A stretch of 64,000 nt of DNA from Vicinamibacterales bacterium (GCA_958296065.1 CATQHX010000044.1:62001-126000); one strand, 5' to 3'; positions 1 to 11,358 are shown, counted from the stretch's first letter. The notes: generated from the letters alone by a model not told the origin. Program-made: numbers and translations.

Positions 1-51
1 GCAGAACGGAGCCGGATCTTGCCGAGCATCACCCGCGCGGTGGCCCTGGAT

Positions 52-1389
52 CTAGACCCCCGTCAGGCGCTCGACGCTGAGCCTGCCGTCGCTCTTCCCC
101 AGCCGCTCGACGGGGACGCCCAGCTTGTCCATCAGGGTCACCAGCAGGTTCGGCATCAAGGGATCGCCCTCGTAGCGGATGTGACGGCCGCCTTCGAGCT
201 GTCCCGCGCATCCCCCGAGGAGCAGGACCGGCAGATTGAGCGGGCTGTGCGCGTTGCTGTCGGACATGCCGCACCCGTAGAGGAGCAGCATGTTGTCGAG
301 CAGCGAACCGTCGCCGTCCGGCGTCGCGCGGAGCTTCGCCAGGTAGTCGGCGAACATCGACGCGTGATAGGCGTTGATCTTCGACATCGACGCGATCTTC
401 TCGGGGTTGTACTCGTGGTGCGAGAGCGGGTGGTGCGCGTCGGCGATGCCGATCTCGGTGTAGGTCCGCGAGCTCACCTCGCGCCCCAGCATGAACGACG
501 TCACGCGGGTCAGGTCCGTCTGGTGGGCCAGCACCTGCAGGTCGAACATCAGCTCGACGTGCTCGGCGAACGTGGCGGGAATGCCCTCGGGCTGCGCCAG
601 CTCGGGCACGTCGAAGCTGTCCCGCTGCTCGGCCCGCTCGATGCGCCGCTCGATGTCGCGCACGCCCTCGAGATACTCGTCGACCTTGAGGCTGTCGGCC
701 GGCCCGATCTCGTTCTTGAGGTCGGCGACCTTGCCGGTCACGGAGTCGAGAATCGACCGGTCGCGTGCCATGCGGGCGCGGCGGACGGCCGGGTCCGTGC
801 TCCCGCTGTCGCCGAACATCCGCTCGAACACGACGCGGGGGTTGTTCTCCATCGGCAGCGGCGTCGTCTGGCTCCGCCAGCAGATGGTGTTGGTGTAGAC
901 GCAACTGTGGTTGCCGCTGCACTGACCGGCGTTGGCGCGGCTGTCGATCGCGAGCTGGAGCGACGCCAGCTCGGTGTGCCGGCCGTACTCGCGGGCCAGG
1001 AGCTGGTCCATCGAGATGTCGGCCACCGGCGCCGTTTCTCCCGCGACGCCCGCTGCTCCCGTGAGGAACGTGGTCGACGCGCCGGCGTGGGCCGGGGTCC
1101 AGTACCCCCGGAGGCCCGAGACCACGGTCAACTGGTCCTTGAAGGCCTCCAGCGGGTGGAGGATCGGCGTGAGATCGAACCCGCGTCCCACCTCGGCCGG
1201 CGTCCAGTACTCCATGGCGATGCCGTTGGGCACGTAGACCACGCCGAAGCGTCGGGTGGGGGCGGCGGCGGTTCGCGACAGCGCCGAGGCGGCGGGGACC
1301 ATGGCGTCCAGCAGCGGCAGGGCCACCGCGGCGCCCAGCCCGCGCAGCACGGTTCGCCGGGGGAGCGACATCTTCGTGATCGTCATCAT
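52..1389 (-). CDS. DUF1552 family Tat-exported protein
   Basis: A 445-residue protein recognised as DUF1552, a family of unknown function. The N-terminus has a twin-arginine type signal (LPRRTVLRGLGAAVALPLL), so it is probably exported folded. Internal family-typical stretches include FGVVYVPNGIAMEYW near residue 48 and a late HHPLSHHEYNPEKI segment. It lies 118 bases downstream of a DUF1592 protein on the same strand; these two families are habitually paired in acidobacteria and planctomycetes, which suggests a joint role, perhaps in extracellular degradation. Two adjacent ATG codons could start it; I used the first. Biochemical activity is unknown. Confidence 0.85.
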   Translation of the reverse strand: MMTITKMSLPRRTVLRGLGAAVALPLLDAMVPAASALSRTAAAPTRRFGVVYVPNGIAMEYWTPAEVGRGFDLTPILHPLEAFKDQLTVVSGLRGYWTPAHAGASTTFLTGAAGVAGETAPVADISMDQLLAREYGRHTELASLQLAIDSRANAGQCSGNHSCVYTNTICWRSQTTPLPMENNPRVVFERMFGDSGSTDPAVRRARMARDRSILDSVTGKVADLKNEIGPADSLKVDEYLEGVRDIERRIERAEQRDSFDVPELAQPEGIPATFAEHVELMFDLQVLAHQTDLTRVTSFMLGREVSSRTYTEIGIADAHHPLSHHEYNPEKIASMSKINAYHASMFADYLAKLRATPDGDGSLLDNMLLLYGCGMSDSNAHSPLNLPVLLLGGCAGQLEGGRHIRYEGDPLMPNLLVTLMDKLGVPVERLGKSDGRLSVERLTGV

Positions 1390-1507
1390 TGGAACCTGCT
1401 CGTCGTAGTGTAGCCGTAGCCCGGAAACCCGTCGTCTGCTGCTCGATTACCCCGCAACCCGTCCCTTCAGGAGCCTGCGCCGTTCCGCAGCGCAGTCTCC
1501 TGAGCCG

Positions 1508-4054
1508 TCAGCGACCGTCGGGGGCCGTCCCCCTCGAAACCAGCGCCGGCTCGTTCGAGCTTCCCGACGCGACCGCGAGGTCGCGCGACCGGCGCCATTG
1601 AAACGGCGCACTCTTCACGATGCCGAGCACGATCGACGACCAGCGGTAGTCATCGGCCTCGGCCTCGCGCAGGATCCGGCGCACTGCGGGACGGTCCGTG
1701 TACTCCAGCCCGCGTCCGAGCGCATAGGCCAGCAGCTTCTCGGTGACCGTCGCGGCGAAGTCTTCGCCCCGGCTCAGCAGCACGCGCCGCAGGCCCGCCG
1801 GCCCCTCGAACGCCTCGCCGCCGGGCATCGTCGCCGACGCGTCGATCCGCTGGCCCGCCTCGCTGGTGTCGCGCCAGAGGCCGATGGCATCGAAGTTCTC
1901 GAGGGCGAAGCCGAGCGGATCCATCGGCGCGTGACAGCCCGCGCAGGCCGGATTGGCGCGATGCCGCTCGAGCCGTTCGCGGACCGACGCCGGCTCGCCG
2001 CCCTCGCCGCGGTCCGGCAGCCCCGGCACGTTCGCCGGCGGCTCGGGCGGCGGCGCCCCCAGGAGGGTCTCGAGCAGCCACTTCCCGCGCACCACCGGCG
2101 ACGTCCGGTTGGGATAGGAGGTCACCGTCAGGAGCCCGCCGTGGCCGAGGAGGCCGCCGCGCGGATGATCGGGGTCGAGCGTCACCCGCCGGAAGCGGTC
2201 GCCGTAGACGCCGCGGATGCCGTAGTGCCGCGCCAGCCGCTCGTTGACGAACGTGTAGTTCGCGCTCAGCAGCTCGAGGACGCTCCGGTCCTCGCGGATG
2301 GTGCTCTCGACGAACAGCTCGGTCTCGCGCCGGAACGCTTCGCGCAGGTTTTCGTCGAACTCGGGATAGTCGGCAGACTCGCGCTCCTGCGACTCCAGGT
2401 TGCGCAGGCGCAGCCACTGGCTGGCGAAGTTGTCGACCAGCGCGTGCGAGCGGGCGTCGGCGAGCAGCCGCCGCGTCTGCCGCTCCAGCTCCGCCGGGTC
2501 GGTGAGCCGCCCGTCGGCCGCGGCCTCCAGCAACTCGTCGTCGGGGATGCTGCTCCACAGGAAGAACGACAGCCGGGACGCCAGATCGAGGTCGCCGAGC
2601 GGATAAGGCGTCCCCGGTGCGGCGTCCACCGGATCGCGCTCGATGCGGAACAGGAACTCGGGGTCGACCAGCATCCGCTCCAGCGCGAACTGGATGCCGT
2701 CGTCGAAGCCGCCGTCGCTGCGCCCGGCGCGGAAGAAGTCGAGCAGCGCCGCGATGTCCCTGTCTTCGACAGGCCGGCGGTACGCCCGGCGGGCCAGCTT
2801 GCGGAGAATCCGGCCGGCGCAGGCCTGCTCCTCATCGCCCGCGGCGTCCGCCGCGGGCCGGCACACGAAGATCTCGCGCCGGCTCGGCGTGTCGCCGGGA
2901 CCCTCGACGGCGTAGGGTCCGCCAATCGCGACCTGCTCCACCGCCGCTTCCTCGTCGTACCGTTCGTCGACGAAGCGGCCGTAGCCGCGGTTGCGCGGCT
3001 GCAGCACCCCCTCGGGTTCCGCCGCCCGTCTCACGAACGAGACGCCCACGGTCCGCTGGCCCGCCCGCGCGGGGAAGCGGACCTCCAGGTGGGCGTCCCC
3101 CGTGTTCATGTAGTACTCCCAGTCGGGGTCCCCGGCGATGTTCCCGGAGAAGCTCAGGGGGGCCATCTGTCCCACCGCATCGGCATCGCCGACGGGGAAC
3201 CGGGTGACGAGCTCGCCGTCTACACGCACGTCGAGCTCCTGCGGCGCCGCGAAGCCGATGATGTAGTCGGAGAAGTTCCGATGGAGGCGGATCCGGATGG
3301 TGTACTCGCCATCGACCGGGAAGTAGTGCCGAATCGCGATGCCGCCGCGAGAGCCGAACGACAGCAGGTCGTCCTGCCGGTCGTCCTGCACCAGGCCGGG
3401 ATGCACCCGGTAGGATGCGACCGCGGGGCCGACAGGGGGAATGCCGACGGCGAGGCGGCTGATTCGGCGAGCGGCCGACAGGTACCGCGCCACCAGGTCC
3501 GGCGAGATCGAGAGCACGTCGCCGTTGTTGTCGAAGCCGTGCTCGTAGGTGTCGTCGGCCGGCAGCAGCGCGGCGACGTCGACGTCGACCGCGAGCAGAT
3601 CGCGGACCGCGGCGTGATACTCGGCGCGGTTGACGCGGTGGAACGTCTCGCCGCGGCCCGGGTCCGGCCGGGCCAGGGCCACGGTGTCGATCTCGGTCTC
3701 GAGCCAGGAGGCGACGGCGCGATAGGTGGCCTCGGCGGGCCGCGGGCTGCCGGCCGGCGGCATCGTCTGCGCACGGAGCTTGACGATGACCTTCTCCCAG
3801 GTCTCGGCGTCGGCGCCGACGTGCGCCAGGTCGTGGGTGTCGAGAGCCAGCCCCGCAGTGCGCAGCCGATCGTTGTGGCAGCGCACGCAGTACCGGTCGA
3901 GCGCGGCGCGAACCGAGCCTGCGGACGCGGGGGCAGCGGGCTCCGGCGTCTGGGCGGCGGCGATCTGCGGGCGGCCCGAGACCGCCAGCAGGCCCAGCAG
4001 GACGATCAGGATCCGGACCATCGAACCGGCGCTAGTCACCATCGACGCTTCCAT
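1508..4054 (-). CDS. DUF1592/DUF1588/DUF1585 cytochrome-c-like secreted protein
   Basis: An 848-residue protein of the planctomycete cytochrome family. After a hydrophobic signal segment there is a CVRCH haem motif near residue 56, then recognisable blocks in the usual order: DUF1587 (FHRVNRAEYHAAVRDLL), DUF1595 (RKLARRAYRRPVED), DUF1592 (around ALERMLVDPEFLFRIE), DUF1588 (TSPVVRGKWLLETLLGAPPP) with a second CAGCH motif, and DUF1585 near the C-terminus. The length is normal for the family. Function is unproven; family context suggests a periplasmic or cell-surface haem protein working with the DUF1552 protein just downstream. The true start may be the ATG at 4021, which places the signal peptide at the very N-terminus. 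Confidence 0.85.
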   Translation of the reverse strand: MEASMVTSAGSMVRILIVLLGLLAVSGRPQIAAAQTPEPAAPASAGSVRAALDRYCVRCHNDRLRTAGLALDTHDLAHVGADAETWEKVIVKLRAQTMPPAGSPRPAEATYRAVASWLETEIDTVALARPDPGRGETFHRVNRAEYHAAVRDLLAVDVDVAALLPADDTYEHGFDNNGDVLSISPDLVARYLSAARRISRLAVGIPPVGPAVASYRVHPGLVQDDRQDDLLSFGSRGGIAIRHYFPVDGEYTIRIRLHRNFSDYIIGFAAPQELDVRVDGELVTRFPVGDADAVGQMAPLSFSGNIAGDPDWEYYMNTGDAHLEVRFPARAGQRTVGVSFVRRAAEPEGVLQPRNRGYGRFVDERYDEEAAVEQVAIGGPYAVEGPGDTPSRREIFVCRPAADAAGDEEQACAGRILRKLARRAYRRPVEDRDIAALLDFFRAGRSDGGFDDGIQFALERMLVDPEFLFRIERDPVDAAPGTPYPLGDLDLASRLSFFLWSSIPDDELLEAAADGRLTDPAELERQTRRLLADARSHALVDNFASQWLRLRNLESQERESADYPEFDENLREAFRRETELFVESTIREDRSVLELLSANYTFVNERLARHYGIRGVYGDRFRRVTLDPDHPRGGLLGHGGLLTVTSYPNRTSPVVRGKWLLETLLGAPPPEPPANVPGLPDRGEGGEPASVRERLERHRANPACAGCHAPMDPLGFALENFDAIGLWRDTSEAGQRIDASATMPGGEAFEGPAGLRRVLLSRGEDFAATVTEKLLAYALGRGLEYTDRPAVRRILREAEADDYRWSSIVLGIVKSAPFQWRRSRDLAVASGSSNEPALVSRGTAPDGR

Positions 4055-4132
4055 CGGGCGATCATAACGCCGAACCGTGCGTTCGCGGCACTTCCGCCAC
4101 GTTGTGCCAAGCGGGATTGTGGCCTTGAGCAG

Positions 4133-4333
4133 CTAAGGCGTCCGGGGTGTTATCCCGTCCTGGGGCTTCACGAACGCCGCGATCAGCGTGTCGACCTTGC
4201 CTTCGAGCCGGGCGAGGCGCTCGCCCTGTCCGCGGACGTGCTCGTCGAGGCGGCCGATTCGGACATCCATGCGGATGAACAGGCCGGCGATGGCCACTCC
4301 GACCGCGATGACGGACCATGCTTCGGGCGTCAC
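4133..4333 (-). CDS. small membrane-anchored coiled-coil protein
   Basis: A 66-residue protein starting at GTG, with one N-terminal hydrophobic segment (WSVIAVGVAIAGLFI) followed by a heptad-like stretch (IGRLDEHV, RLARLEGKVDTLIAAF). The layout matches short acidobacterial proteins of unknown role that have one transmembrane helix and a coiled coil. A similar 60-residue protein lies at 9163-9345, so the two flank the DUF1549/DUF1501 block. No function can be assigned. Confidence 0.55.
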   Translation of the reverse strand: MTPEAWSVIAVGVAIAGLFIRMDVRIGRLDEHVRGQGERLARLEGKVDTLIAAFVKPQDGITPRTP

Positions 4334-4494
4334 GAGTACATGTTATCACGATGGAATAGGCTCATCGTCGGTCGCCTGTCAGGCACGCAGACCAACTCCT
4401 CGAGGCCCGGCAGATCCGCCGCCGTGCCGGCCGGCCGGGGCGCCATCGGGAACTTGGCCCGCAAACAGGCCTGCGGTACACTGCCGCGGTCGAC

Positions 4495-7400
4495 ATGCAC
4501 ACTTCGTTTCGGGCGCTGCCGCATCGGGACCCCACGGTCCGGTTCGCCTTGCTGAGCGTTCTGAGCGCCGTCCTCGTGCTGGCCGTCGGCATCGCCGCGC
4601 CGGCGCATGGGCAGGAGTTCCCACCCGAGGACCTCGAGCACTTCGAGTCGAAGATCCGCCCGGTGCTCGCCGAGCGCTGCTACCAGTGCCACGGCGCCGA
4701 TCCGGAGCGCATCTTCGGCGGACTGGTGCTGGTGGACGCTGCCGGGGTCCGGGCGGGCGGCGACAGCGGCGACGTCGTCGTGCCCGGCGCGCCGGACGAC
4801 AGCCTGCTGATCGACGTCATCCGCTACGACGGACCGATCAGGATGCCGCCCGACGGCCGGCTGCCGGCCGCGGCGGTCGCCGATTTCGAGCGCTGGGTGG
4901 CCCGCGGCGCGGTGGACCCGCGGGCGTCCGATACCCCGGTCGTTGCCGCCCGGTCCGACAGCGGCGGCGCCTACGACTTCGGCCCGGGTCGCGAGCACTG
5001 GGCGTTCCGGCCGATGGCCCGCCCCGAGCCGCCCGCCGTCGCCGACGAGGCCTGGGCGCGCAACCCGATCGACCGGTTCGTCCTCGCCCGGCTCGAGGCG
5101 GAGGGGCTGACCCCGGTCGTCCCCGCCGGCAAGCGGCAACTGCTGCGGCGGGTCACGTTCGACCTGACCGGCCTGCCCCCGACCCCGGCCGAGATCGACG
5201 CGTTCCTGGCCGACGGGCGGCCCGGCGCCTACGAGCGGGTGGTCGAGCGGCTGCTGGCCTCGCCGCGCTACGGCGAGCGCTGGGGCCGGCACTGGCTGGA
5301 CGTCGCCCGCTACGCCGACTCGAACGGGCTGGACGAGAACATCGCGCACCCGAACGCGTTCCGCTACCGCGACTGGGTCATTGAGGCGTTCAACGCGGAC
5401 AAGCCCTACGACCGGTTCGTGCAGGAGCAGATCGCCGGCGACCTGCTGCCGGCGGCCGGCGACGACGAGCGGTTCGCGAATCTCACCGCGACCGGGTTCC
5501 TGACCCTCGGCGCGAAGGTGCTGGCCGAGCAGGACGTCGACAAGATGGTCATCGACATCGTCGACGAGCAGGTGAACGTCATCGGCCGGGCGTTCCTGGC
5601 CGAGCCGATCGGCTGCGCACGCTGCCACGACCACAAGTTCGACCCGATTCCGACCGCCGACTACTATGCGCTGGCCGGCATCCTGCGCTCGACCACGACG
5701 ATGGGCGGCGAAAGCCGTGTCGGCCGGTGGGTGGAGCGGCCGCTGGCCGATGAGGAGACCATCGCCCGCTACGAGGCGGCGCAGGAGCGGGTCGAGGCGG
5801 CGCAGCAGGCGGTCGACGCTCTCGTCGGCGAGCAGAACGAGAACCTGCGGCGGCCGCGGCGGCAGGCGCTGGCCGCCTATCTCCTGGCCGCGGAGGAAGC
5901 CTACTCGGCCTGGGGCGGCGACGAGGAGAGCCAACGCCGGGGGGGCGAGGCCATCGCCGCCATCGCCGACCGCGACGGCCTCGAGGCGCCGGTGCTGGAA
6001 CGCTGGGTCCGGGCCATCTTCCGCTATCGCGAGGGGCCTCCGGTGCAGGGCGACGCGCCCAATCCGAGCGTGGTCTTCCAGATCTGGAACGCCTACGCGG
6101 CGGCGCCGCCGGAGCGCTACGGGGAAGTCACCGACGAGCTGCGGGCACTGATCGCCTCCGAGAAGGTGCTCATCGCGCCGCTGACCCGGAGCCTGGTCCG
6201 CGGGCCGGCGCCCCGCAGCCTCGAAGAGGTTGCCTGGCGCTACGCCAGCCTGTTCGCGGTGATCGAGATCGCCTGGGATCAGCACCTCCAGCGGCTGGGC
6301 CTGGAGGACGAGGAAGAGCTGACGCCCGCCGACTACAGGCTGCCGCGCGAGCAGGAGGAGCTGCGCCGGCTCGTCTACGCCGGGCGGCTGTGCATCCTGT
6401 GCCTCGACCAGGAGGCTGAGGAGGCGCTCTATCCGGCCGATGCGGTTGCCGAGCTGGCCCGGCTGCGGGCCGTCGTCGAGGAGCGCGAGGCGGCTTCGCC
6501 GCCCGAGCCGCCCTACGCGATGTCGGTCGAGGAAGGCGAGATCGTCGATCTCCCCATCCACATCCGCGGCAGTCATCTGAACCTGGCCGACACCCCGCAG
6601 CCGCGCGGGTTCCTCCGGGTCACCGATCACATCGTGCCGCCGCCGCCGATCCCCGCCGGCGCCAGCGGGCGGCTGGAGCTGGCCCGTTGGATCACGCACC
6701 CCGAGCACCCGCTCACCGCGCGGGTCATGGCCAACCGCATCTGGCACTGGCACTTCGGACGCGGCCTCGTCGACACGCCGAGCAACTTCGGCGCCACCGG
6801 CTCCACCCCCACCCATCCGGAGCTGCTCGACTGGCTGGCGCGGCGTTTCGTCGACGGCGGCTGGTCGGTCAAGGCGCTGCACCGCGAGATCCTGCTGTCC
6901 GCCACCTACCGGCTCGGCGCCGGCTACGACGAGGGGAACGCGGCGGTCGATCCGGACAACCGGCTGCACTGGCGCATGAACCGCCGGCGGCTCGAGGTCG
7001 AGCCCATCCGCGACGCGCTGCTGCAACTGGCCGGCACCCTCGACCTGACCATGGGCGGCCGCGTGGAGGAGTACAACTCGCGCGGTTACGTCTTCAGCGA
7101 GGGCAACACGTTCGGCCGGTTCGAGTTCTACGCGGCCCCGCGCCGCTCGGTCTACATGCCGGTGGTGCGCAACGCCATCTACGACATCTTCGCCGGCTTC
7201 GACTTCGGCAACGCCAGCGACTCGGTCGGCGCCCGTCCCGCGACGGTGGTGCCGTCCCAGGCCCTGCTCATGATGAACAGCGCGTTCGTCGAGGAGCGGG
7301 CCGGTGATTTCGCCGCGCGGCTGCTGGCGATGCCCCTGGCGAGCGAGGCGGCGCGGGTTGACCGGGCGTTCGTCGAGGCCTACGGGCGGCCGGCCACCGG

Positions 7401-7536
7401 CGTCGAGATCGAGGAGGGCTTGGCCTTCCTCGCCGCCATGCGCGAGGCCGCGCCGGCCGGCGGGGAAGAGGACTTCGCGTGGACGCGCCTGTGCCACGTC
7501 ATCCTCGGCGCGAGCGAGTTCATCTACGTCGACTGA
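4495..7536 (+). CDS. DUF1549/DUF1553 planctomycete-type cytochrome c protein
   Basis: A 1013-residue secreted protein. It has a signal peptide (cleavage near AHGQE, residue 40), a PSCyt1 cytochrome domain with CYQCH at residues 62-66, a DUF1549 domain (NPIDRFVLARLEAEGL onward) containing a second CARCH at about residue 374, and a C-terminal DUF1553 domain (ARWITHPEHPLTARVMANR onward). This is the standard order and size for the family. It is followed after 51 bases by a DUF1501 protein, the usual partner, so they are probably one operon. Function is not established; haem-dependent oxidation or anchoring of extracellular hydrolases has been proposed for such pairs. The divergent neighbour block carries the related DUF1592/DUF1552 pair. 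Confidence 0.88.
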   Translation: MHTSFRALPHRDPTVRFALLSVLSAVLVLAVGIAAPAHGQEFPPEDLEHFESKIRPVLAERCYQCHGADPERIFGGLVLVDAAGVRAGGDSGDVVVPGAPDDSLLIDVIRYDGPIRMPPDGRLPAAAVADFERWVARGAVDPRASDTPVVAARSDSGGAYDFGPGREHWAFRPMARPEPPAVADEAWARNPIDRFVLARLEAEGLTPVVPAGKRQLLRRVTFDLTGLPPTPAEIDAFLADGRPGAYERVVERLLASPRYGERWGRHWLDVARYADSNGLDENIAHPNAFRYRDWVIEAFNADKPYDRFVQEQIAGDLLPAAGDDERFANLTATGFLTLGAKVLAEQDVDKMVIDIVDEQVNVIGRAFLAEPIGCARCHDHKFDPIPTADYYALAGILRSTTTMGGESRVGRWVERPLADEETIARYEAAQERVEAAQQAVDALVGEQNENLRRPRRQALAAYLLAAEEAYSAWGGDEESQRRGGEAIAAIADRDGLEAPVLERWVRAIFRYREGPPVQGDAPNPSVVFQIWNAYAAAPPERYGEVTDELRALIASEKVLIAPLTRSLVRGPAPRSLEEVAWRYASLFAVIEIAWDQHLQRLGLEDEEELTPADYRLPREQEELRRLVYAGRLCILCLDQEAEEALYPADAVAELARLRAVVEEREAASPPEPPYAMSVEEGEIVDLPIHIRGSHLNLADTPQPRGFLRVTDHIVPPPPIPAGASGRLELARWITHPEHPLTARVMANRIWHWHFGRGLVDTPSNFGATGSTPTHPELLDWLARRFVDGGWSVKALHREILLSATYRLGAGYDEGNAAVDPDNRLHWRMNRRRLEVEPIRDALLQLAGTLDLTMGGRVEEYNSRGYVFSEGNTFGRFEFYAAPRRSVYMPVVRNAIYDIFAGFDFGNASDSVGARPATVVPSQALLMMNSAFVEERAGDFAARLLAMPLASEAARVDRAFVEAYGRPATGVEIEEGLAFLAAMREAAPAGGEEDFAWTRLCHVILGASEFIYVD

Positions 7537-7587
7537 GGCCGTCATGCAGACGCGGGGCCGGGCTGCCGGCCCGTAGCGGGAGAGACG

Positions 7588-9012
7588 ATGCACCAACCGC
7601 ACTACCAGGCACCGCCGGTGACCCGCCGGGACATGCTCAAGGCCTGCGGTTGCGGCTTCGGGGGACTGGCCCTGTCGTCGCTGCTGCAGCAGGACCTGCT
7701 GGCCGCGCAGGACAACCCGCTGGCCCCGCGGGCGTCCCACTTCGCGCCCCGCGCCAAGCGCATCATCTTCCTGCACATGCACGGCGGCCCGTCGCAGCAC
7801 GACCTGTTCGAGTACAAGCCGCTGCTCGTCCGCGACGACAACAAGCCGCTGCCGTTCGCCAAGCCCGACGTGCAGTTCAACGAGACCGGCAACCTGTTCA
7901 AGAGCCCCTGGGAGTTCCGGCGGCACGGGCAGTCGGGGCACTGGGTGAGCGAGCTGCTGCCGAACCTGGCAAGGGTGGCCGACGACCTCTGCTTCGTGCG
8001 CTCGATGTACGGCACCAACGCCGCCCACGGCGGCGCCATCCTGGCGATGAACACGGGCAGCGACCGCTTCGTGCGGCCGTCGATGGGGTCGTGGATCTCC
8101 TACGGGCTCGGGACCGAGAACGAGAACCTGCCCGCCTTTATCACCATCTGCCCGTCGTACCAGCACGGGGGCGTGCAGAACTACTCGGCCGCGTTCCTGC
8201 CGGCGGCCTACAACGGCACCGCGATCGGCAACACGCGGATGAACACCGCCGAGGCCACCATCGACTTCCTCGAGAACCAGGCCGTCACCCCCGCCGTGCA
8301 GCGGGCCGAGGTCGACCTGCTGCAGCGCTGGCAGCGCCGCCAGCTCGCAGCGACGGGGCCCGACCTGGCGCTGGAGGGCCGCATCGAGTCGTACGAGCTC
8401 GCGTTCCGCATGCAGACAGAGGCGCCCGAGGTGATGAGCGTCGCGGGCGAGTCCGAGGCCACCCGGCGGCTCTACGGCCTCGACGATCCGGTGGCGGGCG
8501 ACTTCGGGCTGCGCTGCCTCCTCGCCCGGCGCTTCTCCGAGTCGGGGGTGCGCTTCGTGCAGGCCACCCACGGGCCCGACACCAAGTGGGACCACCACTC
8601 GGGGCTGATCACGGGGCTGCCTCGAAGCTGCGCCGAGATCGACCGTCCGGTGGCCGGGCTGATCACCGACCTCAAGCAGCGGGGCCTCCTCGACGAGACC
8701 CTGGTGCTGTGGGGCGGCGAGTTCGGACGCACGCCGGGGGCCGAGGCCGGCGCCCGCAACGGCCGCGACCACAACCCCCACGGCTACACCATGTTCATGG
8801 CCGGGGGCGGCGTGAAGGGCGGCCACAGCCACGGCCGCACCGACGACTACGGCTACTACGCCATCGAGGACAAGGTCCACATCCACGATCTGCACGCGAC
8901 CATCCTGCACCTGCTCGGCCTCGACCACGAGCGCCTGACCTACCGGAGCCAGGGGCGCGACTTCCGGCTCACCGACGTGGCCGGCGTCGTCGTCGAGGAC
9001 ATCCTGGCCTGA
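7588..9012 (+). CDS. DUF1501 family Tat-exported protein
   Basis: A 474-residue DUF1501 protein with a twin-arginine-like N-terminus (VTRRDMLKACGCGFGGLAL). DUF1501 belongs to the alkaline-phosphatase/sulfatase-like fold; the segments HMHGGPSQHDLFEYKP, WDHHSGL, GGEFGRTP and NGRDHNPHGY are typical and hold candidate metal ligands. It has a good Shine-Dalgarno (GGGAGAG) and follows a DUF1549/1553 cytochrome gene by 51 bases, the normal operon arrangement. Substrate unknown. Confidence 0.88.
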   Translation: MHQPHYQAPPVTRRDMLKACGCGFGGLALSSLLQQDLLAAQDNPLAPRASHFAPRAKRIIFLHMHGGPSQHDLFEYKPLLVRDDNKPLPFAKPDVQFNETGNLFKSPWEFRRHGQSGHWVSELLPNLARVADDLCFVRSMYGTNAAHGGAILAMNTGSDRFVRPSMGSWISYGLGTENENLPAFITICPSYQHGGVQNYSAAFLPAAYNGTAIGNTRMNTAEATIDFLENQAVTPAVQRAEVDLLQRWQRRQLAATGPDLALEGRIESYELAFRMQTEAPEVMSVAGESEATRRLYGLDDPVAGDFGLRCLLARRFSESGVRFVQATHGPDTKWDHHSGLITGLPRSCAEIDRPVAGLITDLKQRGLLDETLVLWGGEFGRTPGAEAGARNGRDHNPHGYTMFMAGGGVKGGHSHGRTDDYGYYAIEDKVHIHDLHATILHLLGLDHERLTYRSQGRDFRLTDVAGVVVEDILA

Positions 9013-9162
9013 AACGCGGACGCGAGCATCGTGGAACCTGGCGCATCGTCATCGGCTTCGGAACCGGGGCCCGGGATTTGTGGTTGGCGCTCGCCGGTTG
9101 GAGCTGGCTGGGAGTCTGCGCCGTAGATCAGTGGTTGCACGGGGGATTACTGGCGCTTTACG

Positions 9163-9345
9163 ATGATCCTCATGGAAGCGCTCGCCATCGTGACGGCGAT
9201 TACGTCTGGCCTCGCCGCGTTCGGTGCCCTGTTCAACGGCTGGCAGATCGCCCGGCTCTCCGGCCGCGTCGACTCGCTTGAAACCGACGTGCGGTCCATC
9301 AATACCCGGATCGACAACATCCTGCTTGCGGACCGGAAGGGCTAG
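9163..9345 (+). CDS. small membrane-anchored coiled-coil protein
   Basis: A 60-residue protein with an N-terminal hydrophobic helix (ALAIVTAITSGLAAFGALF) and a short heptad stretch (IARLSGRVDSLETDVRSINTRIDNIL). It resembles the 66-residue protein at 4133-4333 in layout. Its stop codon lies 3 bases before the GTG of the sulfatase gene, so translation of the two is probably coupled. Function unknown. The preceding 150 bases hold no recognisable gene. Confidence 0.55.
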   Translation: MILMEALAIVTAITSGLAAFGALFNGWQIARLSGRVDSLETDVRSINTRIDNILLADRKG

Positions 9346-9348
9346 CAA

Positions 9349-10932
<1,584 letters not shown>

Positions 10933-10961
10933 TTTCGGCACTGAGCAACCGGGACGTCCGT

Positions 10962-10985
10962 GTCGCGCACACGGTGGTGCGCGAC
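10962..10985 (+). terminator. perfect hairpin after the sulfatase gene
   Basis: A 9-bp perfect stem (GTCGCGCAC paired with GTGCGCGAC) with a 6-base loop begins 30 bases after the sulfatase stop. There is no T tract, so it is either a GC-rich terminator of the kind seen in high-GC genomes or an RNA 3-prime stabiliser. Confidence 0.4.
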
Positions 10986-11027
10986 GGCGGTCCGGCGCCC
11001 CGGTCCCTTCTCGATCTGTAGCCTGCA

Positions 11028-11056
11028 TTGACACGTGTACCGCTATGCGGCACACT
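11028..11056 (+). promoter_or_regulatory. candidate higBA promoter, possibly leaderless
   Basis: TTGACA (11028-11033), a 17-base spacer and CACACT (11051-11056) precede the ATG of higB at 11062. The expected transcription start falls on the ATG itself, which would make the mRNA leaderless; I see no Shine-Dalgarno ahead of this ATG. The minus-10 match is weak (3 of 6). Confidence 0.35.
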
Positions 11057-11061
11057 CCTTG

Positions 11062-11340
11062 ATGATTCGAGGCTTTCGCCATCGAGGCCTCAAGCGATTG
11101 TACGAGCTTGGTGATCCGAGCCGCGTGCGCGCCGACCAGGCAGATCGCATCGCGCTCGCTCTCGCGGACCTCGACGATGCCCGCCAGCCGTCGGACCTCG
11201 ACCTGCCCGGCTACCGGTTGCACCCGCTCAAGGGCGATCGGAGCGGCTTCTGGAGTATCTCGATTTCCGGCAACTGGCGGGTCGTCTTCCGCTTCGACGA
11301 TGGCGACGTTTACGACGTTGAACTGGTCGACTATCACTAG
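11062..11340 (+). CDS. higB: HigB-type toxin (RelE superfamily mRNA interferase)
   Basis: A 92-residue toxin of the HigB/RelE fold, which cleaves mRNA on the ribosome. The start MIRGFRHRGLKRLYELGD and the core LHPLKGDRSGFWSISISGNWRVVFRF are characteristic. An in-frame GTG 27 bases upstream exists, but the ATG at 11062 matches the family start. It is complete and followed 18 bases later by its antitoxin, in the toxin-first order typical of higBA. Confidence 0.88.
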   Translation: MIRGFRHRGLKRLYELGDPSRVRADQADRIALALADLDDARQPSDLDLPGYRLHPLKGDRSGFWSISISGNWRVVFRFDDGDVYDVELVDYH

Positions 11341-11358
11341 CTGGCGGAGGCAGCGAAC

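Noticed and set aside
4330..8928. A 1532-codon open frame on the minus strand opposite the DUF1549/DUF1501 genes
   Set aside because: It is antisense to two clear protein families; low-complexity Val/Arg/Gly-rich content is typical of GC-driven antisense frames.
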